NCBI GenBank assembly: GCA_025267735.1
Contig: CM046307.1
Location: 310,001-374,000, forward strand
Reading direction: 5' to 3'
Length of the DNA stretch: 64,000 nt
From: Mactra quadrangularis
Taxonomy: Eukaryota > Mollusca > Bivalvia > Venerida > Mactridae
In this document: piece after piece, positions 26,501 to 38,500 of the stretch
Layout of the letters: each line of letters starts with the position of its first letter
Position numbering within the stretch: position 1 is the stretch's first letter
Translations under genes and position numbers: made by a program
The notes under the pieces: model-generated
Told to the model about the DNA's origin: nothing
Databases searched by the model: none
The model's input: only the letters and a program-made list of their open reading frames with translations

Positions 26501-29500
26501 GAGGAGTTCCGAATGACCCAATCACCCCCACAAAGGTTATTTCCCATTATCGAATCAATTAAAATAGCGATGTGTTACGTTACCGCTGTTAAGAGTATCT
26601 CATTAACCATACAGAACTACTTCAATTCGCAGCTATTATATGAATACATTTTGGAGGTTCGGGTGTGCTTTATTCCAGTCTGATTAAAACCGATCAAAAA
26701 TTGTCCGCTCGCATAATCGCTTAATTTAGATCTGGCCGTTTCCATACGAGGGTCACGTTCAGGTGACCTTTTTATTATAATATTCATGACGACATTGTTA
26801 TGTTAAGTAACTAATTTACATTGTATACGCAATTTGAAATGAGCCGTCAATTCACAGCCTGTGAATAATACTGCTTTCAAATAAGCTTACAAACCATGGT
26901 CTAAAATAGAATTTACGAAATCGAAATGCTATTAAAAGTGTTTCGTCCAGATAAAAACTACGCAATGATTGGTCGACATAAGATCATCTCGACGTGACCC
27001 TCCAATGAGATCCTAGAGATCCTGTACGACAAAGTTCTACATGATATCTGTTTACGGAGATTAGTTTTATTCATACCATAGAATATCGACGGGGGGCCAA
27101 CTTCTACGCCAGGTCCCACATCAGGCATCTCTAAACTAGTGAACATCATTGAACTCATTCAACGTACATGTCAATACAAATCAAATTATTATTACAAAAA
27201 GTACATGTACATGAATTTACAGTCTTAATATCCACGCAAATCTTAAACTTAAACTTCTTTATTTGATTAAACGCCTATTTTTATATTACATAATTATTCA
27301 ATGGCGTTGTACAAAACTTGAAAAAGATAAATTATAACAATAATATTAATAAGCAAGTAAAAACCTTCCACCATAAATACATAATATATATCGTCGGTGC
27401 TCCACGAAAACCGCGTAAGTTGGTTTTGGCTAGTTTTCAGGAGGCGAAAAAAACTTAATATTTAATTGATCAAATGTCCGTTTTTATCCGTTATATGTGC
27501 ATTGTTTTTTATTAAAATACATCTTTAACTTGTGAAACTCGATTTTTCAGTCACTTCAGTAATTGAGCTAAACGGACACTTACGCGATTTTGTCATTAAT
27601 TTTCAAAAAAAATTGCTTTACTCGTTTTTTGAAACACTCGTTTCCGCGATTTTTGATTCAATTTGTTAATAATATAGACTTACGCGTTTTTTTAAATTCT
27701 GTAATATTAAATTGCGTTACCCTATTTAATGGCATTAAAGGCAAATAATTATCTAGAATTATTGTTTTAGTTATCCAAAAATTAGTACGAATGAGTACTA
27801 ATATCTAGGATCTCATATTTTATGAAATCAAGTTTTTTTTAGTATCATCCAACAGCAGTCATACTGGTCTGAAATCTGTTCATTTAAACGCATTTGATAT
27901 AAAAGGACAACAAATGTCATGGGTAATGTAAAATGCGTTTATTGTCTGATTTTTCTCAGCTGTCAAAGCTTGAATAATTTCACAGTGACTGAATGCATTG
28001 TTTTTGTACTGGTGGTCACGAATTTTCATTAAATATATCTTGACTAAACATATCATTCGGCATAAGTATATTTACTCGAGTATAATGCACACTTTTGGAA
28101 ACCGATGAATGTATCATGGCGGTGATTCTAACAAACGCATTCACCGTAAAGTTATTCATGTTTTGACAGTTGAGAAAAAACGAACTATAATTGTTAATGA
28201 AAACTAGAAAACATGTCCATTGAAATAAACTTTAATTGAAATGAACCTCAAACATGTTATAATTTTGACTATGTACATTTATCATGAATACAACAACTTC
28301 CTGCATTGCATTGCATAGAATCGAAACAACACTATTTGAAACAGTACAATATCTAACATGATTATTAAAAAAATATTGTCCAAAAAAGACTAAATAGAAC
28401 GAACTTATCGTTATAACTGGCGCAACAAATACTAGTCGAATTTTGACTATACATGTACATTTATCATGAATACAACAACTTCCTGCATTGCATTGCATAG
28501 AATCGAAACAACACTATTTGAAACAGTACAATATCTAATATGATTATTAAAAAAAATTCTTGTCCAAAAAAAGACTAAATAGAACTTATTGTTATAACTG
28601 GCGCAACAAATACTAGTCAAATGTATTTCAACAAAATATTATGGACAATATATTTCACAATGTCAATATCAGGTGCATTATAAATGCTTTAGTGTATCAT
28701 AAAATGGATGATAGTCTTTGGGAATAACAGCTTTCAACTGCTGTAAGTGCTCATATTTAGATTTTTTTATTTGAATAGGCCCTGTGTATAATGGTGGTAT
28801 CACTTCGCGACCAGTCGGCACTGTTGCATTTCTCCGTTTTGGCAAATCTTTGTATTCGTCGGCATATGAAACCTTGTATTGTATAACCCCGTCGGGCGTG
28901 TACTTAAGACTACGGATATCGGTAACCACAGGGTCACCAACCTTAATACCTGGGCGTATCGTATCATAAAATTTCAAGCAACTGTAATTCTTGAAAAATG
29001 TGTGATCAACGTACTCCACAATAAATGGATGTTGTTCACGTACACTTCTCATGACTTCGACATAGTTTGTAGGAGAATAGATGGGTCTGTTTTTGAGGCG
29101 ACGTTCTATTATACTGTGAGTAGAGTCGACCTCCATTTGCGTGTGCCCCTTCTCCAAAAAGTTTTGTTTTATAACAATATTATAGTGCACGGCTAATTTT
29201 AGTAAAGTATTCGATAAGGTTGCATTACGATTCTGATAACAACATCCATCGCTGAACAAAATAATCTCCTCCACACCTGGCTTGATTAATGTGCCTGTTA
29301 GATAATCATTAATACAGGTTGCAAACGAATTTGCCGTCAGTCCACCTTCACCCTCATGCCAGAAATAACATTTAACATCTTTGGTTCCTAAATCGTACAA
29401 AGTAAAATTATGGGAGGCTAATTTCGTTTTGTAATAAATGGCACTCGCTTCAATTCTTGGAGAGAGTAAAACAGCTTGAACATCCATTGTTATGACTTTA

Positions 29501-32500
29501 ACTTTATCCGATGCTCTCTGTTTTTCATTGTCTTTAAACATACGGGCTTCATTTTTACGTGTTATATGGATATTGTAATTTTCGTCACTTACACTTCCAT
29601 GACTATGCCCAACACAAATGTCGCACTGATCTTTTTTAGGCTTAAACAAAGACAAGTTTTTTTGATCAAATATTCTATTTAAACTCATTCTGCTGATAGA
29701 GTTATATCCGTTGTCGCGACAATGCTTTTCATACACACGCATTAGGTCGGCGAATGAGACAAACACTGGTTCCAGATAAATTTTAAAGGTGGATGCCCTG
29801 CAGTAATGCGATTCCATTTTTGGTAAGGAATCCAAGAAAGCCTCGGCATTCTTCCATTCAGTGCTAATTCTTGTAAGAGGTGGTGTCCGTTTACTCACAG
29901 CTTTTGGTTTAGGTAATCCATTGGAGTCAGTGTTTCTATCTAACCAGTCGTACACCATATGCTCACTAATTCCAAGTGTTGATAAGAAAAAATCTTTGCA
30001 TACCCTTACTTTTCTCTCTCCAATTCTAAAGTGATATATATATGTATATTTTCTCCTTCCTTTCGCTGTGCTGTTCTCCTTACTTGTATTTGGCGCAATA
30101 ATTTCATCTTCATGTGTGCTTCCTCTTGTTTTACTATCGGACTTATCACCTTTCTCTCCATCTGTATTAGAAACAATACTCTCTTCTTCAATTTTTCTTT
30201 TTTTACCTTTGCCAATGCTAGAATTAACTTCGGTTCTACAAACTAGACTAGCGACAAACAAACTCTTCTGATTCCAGTCCATGTTTTGCCAAAACGAGTC
30301 AAATATTTCTTTTCTTAATATGTCACTTATTTCAAAACAACATCTAACCCGCTCACATCTTTTCCCACAACTTCTTTCTCCTTGTATCCTCGCCTTCTTA
30401 TCAACAGAGTATGTCTTTTTACCGTCACTTTCTTTAAGCCCCTTGTATGCCTTACCCTCCATTCTTAGTTTTTTATTTAAGTTTTTCTTCCAATTATCAG
30501 GACTTCCCATTCCTTTCTTTGTTCTTGGGTGTTTCTGCTTTCCATCAGATTGATTAGCTTCTTCAGTTGTTATTTCTACTTCTCGAGCAATATCTAATTC
30601 TTGGGTATTAACTTCACTCATCTTTTCATTGTCGTGATCAGTTGCTATCATGTTCACTGCAAGTGACGTTTCCTTGTCAATTAGGTTATCTTCACCTGTA
30701 TCTATCATTTGATAAGCAACGAATGTTTCGCTGTCATTTGCTTGTACTTCTGTCTTTCTACAACCATTGTTTTGCGATTCTTGAACCTCGCTGTTGCCTG
30801 CACTAGATTGGTGTTCATAATTCTGCTTTCGCTTTCGCTTTGGAACTTTATATGGCTTGTTTGAAATACTTATATCAGAATCGTAATCAGATGAATTAGT
30901 ACACTTATTTCGTTTCCTGTATATCTCTTCTTTCCAATCTGGATCTTTAAATGAATCGTCTGAGTCAAAATAATTACTGCTTACTTCACTTTCACTCGAG
31001 ATATCATTATCACTTTCATTGTTGTGGAGTGATCTATCAACAAAATCTTCTTCGTGATTTGAATGTTTATCGTCATCATCTTTATCATCTCGTAATACAC
31101 TATCTATATTAGTAATTGATGTACCCTGTATTCTATACCTATCTAGACTTGAGACCATTGATTGTTCAATTGCGACATTTGCTCTCTGTGTGTCAATATT
31201 TTTTAAATCTTGTACTGTAGTAGGTAAGACACCGCTTTCGAATTCATCGTCAGAAAAATCTATTTCGATATTGTTGTTGCTATCTACTGTGACAGGCATT
31301 TCCCTTTTACGGATTTTCTCTAAAGCTAATTGAACTAGTTGTTTTCCCCTCGAAGACATTTTCAATTGTCCTGTGTTACTGTTAAAATACGTTTAATTGT
31401 ACAAGCTCTATGTTTAAAAATCAGTTCTTTAATTGCATCCTCTGTCTCGCTCACTTTAAAAGTTACTTGTAAATAGAACATGCAAGGCTTTATGATCGTG
31501 TAACATTGTTGTACAGTCACTTCTATACCTGACAAGTCTAACACATTCAATTTCAAAGTTGAACATATATTCACAGCAGTTGCTGGTTTAATATTATTGT
31601 ATGATAGATATAATTGGTCTAAGCTTTTGCCCTTCGATATAACTTTAAAATCAGCATCCACTAAATTTTTACATTGCGAAATGTTAAGGATCTGAAGGTT
31701 TGGCAAAAATTGTAGGAAACACAATGTTGAAATATTACTTCCAGTGATGTCCAGCCAGTATAGCTTTTTGGCATTTTGTAAGTACTTAACAAACAAGAGG
31801 TCTATTTCGAACACTGCGCATGATATTTGAGCATAAGGTATGAAAAGCTGTTCAATTCCCGAAGAATGTTTTAAAACTCGTTTGAGAACGTCATAATTTG
31901 CTACAAATTCACTTTCAAAATCTATATCCTTCCATAACACACTATTTTGTTCCACTATTACATTTAATAGTTTACAAGTTCTATTCACAGACTGTAGAAG
32001 ATGGCTGGTTGGTATGTCTGAGAGTATTTTAACGATGATTTCTGTAGGCAACGAAAGAAAATGGTGCTCCATTTAATGACATTACATGACTGTATCTACA
32101 AAAAACAAAAACAGTCTAAGAAACTTATTACAGTACTATGTATCTAAAATAGAGGGGCGTCAACCGAAAATGGGTCTTAAAGCGATTGCGATCAGTATGC
32201 AGCCTGCGCATCCGCGCAGCCTATTCATGAACTAATTTAGATCTATCAACGAACATATGGATAAGCAGACTGATCTGGACTCATATTGATCACAACCGCT
32301 TTAAGAACTACTTTCGTTTGATGCAGCTCATTTATTCTAATAATTTATGCAATAGAAAAGCATTAATTTGCCAGACCCATCGGACAATTGATTTGCTATA
32401 ATATTGTACCGCAAATAAGCCTTAATATATCTAAGAAATATCATTCTCTTCGATTATATCATAATTACATGACAAAATATTATATTCGAAAAACGCGTAT

Positions 32501-35500
32501 ATCTTTAGAGGAGCAACCCTCATCCAATGAATGGAAATCGCGTATAACAGTATTCAACTTTTAAACACGACAATCCTTGTTCATTTAACATAAACTATAC
32601 ATCATTCAACAATTCAGTGATAACACAAGGAATTTAGGTTACAATAACCTCGTCGTATTGTCTTACCGAGGAAAAATGGGAGCAAAAATTTGACTGATAC
32701 TGTTTCTTACGGAAGCTAGCGTGTTTTAGGAAGTTAAGAATGCAAATAAATGTATCAACAGTACTTTTTATAACACTTACATAAAACTGCATCAATAATA
32801 AAAGGAAATAACTTACATTTTCCAATAAAATCCTTCGAAAATATTCCACACAAACGTCAGTCTGATTTTAAAAATTATACGCGTTTTTCGCTGATAAAAA
32901 ATATCAACCAATGAATATACAGGATTTCGTCACATGGTCATTAAAACAACATCCTATTGGCTAAAATGTCCAGGATTTTCGCAGAAAACGTAGCATGATC
33001 CCGCTTTTCCAACAGTAAACAAAAGTTTTTTGCGCCAAAATGGACTTACGCGGTTTTCGTAGAGCAGCGACGATATACATTTATAAAACAAATATGCAAT
33101 TAAAACAAAATAAGATTTATCACACATGATGTTATTTAGTATGTTTGCGTATTTTGTGGTTTTTATTGTTTTTATTGACTTTCCGTATTTTAAGTTTATT
33201 GGACCTAAATCATTCACATTTCATGATAAAACCTAATTTTACATTTGTTTTCATTTATTGCTATTGAAATTTGGTGTCCTGAACAGTATAACATGAAGCT
33301 ACTGTTACATGAACAGTAGAACATAACGCCACTGTTAACCAGACATTTCCCTAAACGTGTCGAAACATCACCTTTAAAGGGACCCCTTATTTTAAGCAGT
33401 AATGCAGTCATATAAAACAAGGTATTCAATGACAGAGAGCAAGGCAATCCTAATTCTCATGTCATGATGAATTCACTTAATATATTTACCATTGTATGTT
33501 AAGGCATTAACTAGCCCTGTCAATTTTAGAATAGACCCCAAACATGATAATCTTAGTCTTCGAGTTGTTCATTTTTAGTTTATTTTCATTCATCCATGAA
33601 TTTATTGTTACGGTGCACTCTTCAAGATCAGAAATGGCATTTGCTTCTTCATTCTGATTGTTAGGACAGAATTTTGTATTAGCTTTGTGGTCATCTGCAA
33701 AACCATGCGCTGATATATCAGATGGAATGACATCAAATAAGGATCCTGTATAGGTAAGATAAAGCCATGGACCCAAAAAACTACATTGTGGAACACTACA
33801 ATCTAACGGACGTACAGATGATGAACTAGTATTGACGTTGACTCGACTTGCACGTGGACCAAGATATGAGTCAGTCCAGTGAAGTGTACTGTTCTGTAGG
33901 CCATATCGATCATTAAGTACCAATAAAATGTCATGATCAACAGTGTCAAATGCAGATCAATAGCTTTAACGCAGTAACTTCTAGTTTTTTTTCATACCAC
34001 CCAATAGGTCATTAACTATTCTAAGAAGGGCTGACTCACATGAGTGAAAACGTCTATATACAGACTGATTTTCTGATAGAAGATTATTTTCATCAACATG
34101 AATATTTAATCTATTCCAAGCGGCCTTTTCAATTACCTTAGATAAAAAGGACAAATTACTAACCGGTCTATAGTTAGCATATCCCTGATTCAGACCCACC
34201 TTCTTGATAAGAGGCCTAACAACTGCCTCTTTCCACTTGGATGGGAATACACCATGTTTCAATGAGATATTTATTAAATGCGTAATTAGGGGTAATAATT
34301 CTTGTAGGTAAAATTTTAGCAATTTTGTCGGCAATATGTCTAGCTCAGGTAATTTGGTATTTAAACAGCATATAAGATGTCTGACCTCTTTTATAGTGAA
34401 ATCCTTAGAATGGTCAAGACTAGGTACATCCTTCAGTTGGGGTGAATAAGTTGGAAACTGCATCAAGGATTCTCTAATTTTTGAAATTTTATTTAAGAAA
34501 TAAGCAGCAAAATTTTCTGCTAATGGGAGATCAGAATGACCTTTCGGCATTGGATTCTCAGATCTTACTCCTGTCAATTCAGCAACAAATTTATATAATT
34601 GTTTTGTATCACCTTTAGCACCAAGAACACTTCTTGACTAAGTGATTTGACCTTTTCCTCATTCAATTCATAATGATAACGGTTACGCAACCTTGAAAGC
34701 TTCTAATTGTTCAGGCTTTCCATATTTTCTCCATAATCTTTCTTGTTTTTCATCGTTGAATTTTTAAGTAAAACAAGATTTTCTGTAAACCAGTGTTTGA
34801 AGACCTATGAATCTTTGGGTTTTTTTTCAAAATATTGAAGCATTCTTGTCAAGTTTTGACTACAAATATTTACGCAAGAACCATCATCTTCACAATCGAT
34901 AGTAATGTCTTTAAAATCAGAAGCAAAATTTTCATGATTGATTTCTGTAAATTCCAATACAATGAAGGGCAATATTTTTGAAAATCAATTTCTATATACC
35001 AAATTCAAAGCTTCTTGTATCCCCACTCTTAATTTTATTGATGTAACTTGCAATTCGACTAGTTATTGCTACCCCCCCCCCCACACACACACACTTTATT
35101 TTGTCTGTTGGCTACTGTTAATCTGTACCCATTTTGATTTAGATCAGAGGTTTCGATTAAATGTTTTTTTTATCATCTGAAAACAAAGTTTCTGTCAATA
35201 CAGCAAAATCTATTCTTTCCTTCTTCAGATATTGGCCTATAGCAAACTCTTTGTTAACAGCAGATCTACAAATCAAAGTCAAACAATTTACATTTTCACT
35301 TATCTGACTAACAGTATTACATATTTTGGGGTATATTAAGTTGTTTTTCTTAATGCCTTGGGGAGTTTTAACTGAACTCTTTACAATACATCTGTTTTTC
35401 TTTTGTGATCGGTGGGGAGCTAATTTGAGTGAATTAATAATACCTAATGTAGCTTTGTTTTGTTTGTTTGTTTTTGTTGGGTTTAACGCCGTAGCAACAC

Positions 35501-38500
35501 ATATAAGGTCATATAACGGCGGTCAGTCAACCTACTCACTCCTCCCGGAAAGGCTAAATCTCTGGATTCAGCAGCTAATGTAGCAGTATCAACTTTGTAT
35601 AAACATGGATAATTGTACACATTTAAACCTAAATCCAATAATCGATCTCGGTCACATTTCAATTTTTGTATTTTGTAAAATGTTAGATGTTTGATGAAAA
35701 AAATATCAAAAGTTTGAATTTAGTTTTTAAGAATAACTAAACCCATGATTGAAATAATAAAAAATATAATTGAAGATGCACTTAGCTGAAGTGTTCATGA
35801 ACATATACATCCAAAAATATTCACAAAACACTGTAGTTTACTTGAATAAATATCCAAAAACATCAGAGCAAAATAAAGTGTGTCTGGTCTCAGTCGACCT
35901 TCACCTATCTTCATGGGTAGCTTTATTATAAGTGAGGTTAGAAGCTGTGGTCCTGCGGTGGGACTCACTCTTACAAATCAAGTGGCCTCGGGTTCGAACC
36001 CTATCAAGATCACTGCTATTTTCCTTCAGCATGAATTTTACCTGCAGTTGTTTCACTTCTCCTAGGTGTAAATTGGCACTATGTATATGTAAGCAGACTT
36101 TATACTGCACTTTAAGTTTTGTTATTTTTTTAGGGCAGAAATGGTCTAGGCGCTATCTATGTTTGGGCTTCTGGAAACGGTGGTGACGATTATGACGACT
36201 GCAATGCTGATGGGTTTTCCAAGTCTATTTACACTATTGCAATCGGATCAGTGTCTGACAGGGGCTCATTTACTTTTTACTCTGAAAAATGTGCAGCGAT
36301 TCTTGCGGCAACGTTTGGAGGCGCAGATGACATGAGAATAGTAAGCAGACAATTTTTCTACATTTCATGTACATTGACTATTGAATTATTATACTGATGA
36401 TGATGATGATAATAATAATAATGCTGATGATAGTTATGATTATAATAATAATAAGAAGGAAAATTGTGTCTAGCACCTGTGAACCACCACGAATGTATAG
36501 TAATACACAGTGCAAATAGTCAGGAACTACTGCCCATGCTACGCACCTGTTTATAATAAACAATCAGTGGTACAATATCATTGTTCAGTTCTCTTAACCA
36601 AGAATTTTATTGGACAATCCGGAGCGGTAGAGTGAATGGTATTGGTTAGAATATAGTTAAAAATGGCTTAGTTCGCTGCACCGAAAAATCTAAAGGAAAA
36701 CCAACCACTCAAATCATTGTTTTGTGTGTAAAAAGACATCACCTAATGATTTGTTTTGCATACACGTTCAGTACAGCAAATTGATGAACTATATAAACAA
36801 AACGTTTTAAGTGATAATATTAAATAGCAAATTAAATTTTGAATCAACAGAGTGACATGCATTTAGAAAAATTGTAGAATAGAATAACATCGTATTTAAT
36901 TGATAGGTTCAAGTTTAATACTACTCTGAGATTTTTTGTGTATTTTCTTGTCGCCATCGTTTCAGGCAACTACCTATGTTAACGACAATTGTAAGGTCAA
37001 CACTTTTCAAGGGACATCAGCGGCTACACCAATGGCAGCCGCCATAATAGCCCTAGCATTGGAGGCCAAGTATGTTTCGTACTTTATTTTACACCCTACT
37101 ATATTATATTCATCTGTTCATCCGTCCGTTCGTTTGTGCACGATTGTTCGTCCGGATGATGTCTTGAGGGCCCATGTACACACAACTAACCAATGTTATG
37201 CATTGCTAGGTCAATTATAGTTGAAATTTTATGAGAATCGTTTATGATAAAACATAATTCTACATTTGGTTATATTTAGGCTTTCCTCCTATAACACGTG
37301 CATTTGGATATGTATGGCGACGTACATTTGTTGTTTGGGTATTGACCTACACATTGTATATTAACGATTAAATGACCTACTGCACTGGACGTAGCACTTG
37401 CTGATAGTTCAAAGTTTGACCAGAACAATATCTTCCTATAACAATTTAAAGACATGAGGTAGACAGTCAGACAAAAAGTTTGTGCAACATTTCTTTGATT
37501 TTTGGAACGATGTTCTGAACATCGTTCCAAAGTTAACAAACCGTAATTTCAGCTCCAAGCTTTGAATCTAAGCTAAAACCTCGATCCACTCCGCATATCA
37601 TTACTGCAAAATTTGATTTCATATTTTGTAGAATGGACCATGACTAATTCACTGGTAGAGAGAAAACATAGTTCACTGAACTCGTTTTTTCAATAACTGA
37701 CCACCAAATGGCCATGTCGATGCAATAGTTTAAGACTCTTTTTCTAGTTTATCTGAACCCCCAATATACTTCAAAACAGCCAGAAAAAAACAAAACATGT
37801 GACGTACTTCTTTTTTATTTTAAGTCGCATTCATTGGCCAAAGGAAGCAATAGCAAAAAAAATCCATAAGTACAACCATAATCTTTTCTATAATTTGGTG
37901 TTTTTAACGGCACATGCCTTCAAAATTTTGAACATTTTCTACTAAGAATTCCATACATTTTTGTTTAAAAAGTAGAATTCCAAGAATACTGGTCCATCAA
38001 TTTTTTTAAATCTTAATATATTTAAGAAAAATGTTTGTTTACTAGCATGAATAAATGAAAAATATGTAGGGTCACTGAACTCGTTTTGTCGTAAAATGGT
38101 CGTGTGTAAGCCTTCATATGTTCAGAATTGTATGATATTTTCACGGTAAATATGGCTTCATTGAAGAATTTTCAGAATGGCTTCGGTACTTGTCATTTTA
38201 ATATCTGATTTAAAGTGTAAAAACACAATTCAATAGCAAAATAATAAAGCTCTTAGGGATAAAAATTCACAAATCATGACGAAATTTCATAAACACCATG
38301 ATCACTACCCCACCCTTCTATTTTCAACATTAAAATGCAAAAATTAAAATTTGTTTTATTATCAAAACATACTTGAGGAAGCTAATTTATGAGGTTCAGA
38401 ACAGATAAGCTAATTTTGAAATTGTTTACCATATAAATAGTATTCCAGTTGCCATGGCAACTGAATGATCATTTTCCAGAAATGTGCTTGACTTTTATGT

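Larger units (their letters stand above)
27391..33073 (-). mobile_element. DNA transposon, about 5.68 kb, with F-box/LRR ORF and DDE transposase ORF
   Basis: The element starts TCGTCG and ends CGACGA. It has 40-bp terminal inverted repeats matching at 35 of 40 positions, and TATA stands on each side (27387-27390, 33074-33077), which fits a 4-bp target duplication. Inside, on the minus strand, are an F-box/LRR ORF (31362-32072) and a transposase ORF (28678-31359), both open. Subterminal copies of a TACGCG-containing motif lie near both ends. It sits in convertase intron 7, antisense to the gene. Long ORFs argue for recent activity; the differing termini argue for some age. The superfamily is not assigned. 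A Sola-type identity comes to mind from the 4-bp duplication but I cannot confirm it. Confidence 0.85.

Noticed and set aside
28232..28498. 88-codon minus-strand frame
   Set aside because: Created by the 182-bp tandem duplication: the same residues recur, and it lies in the transposase 3' region.
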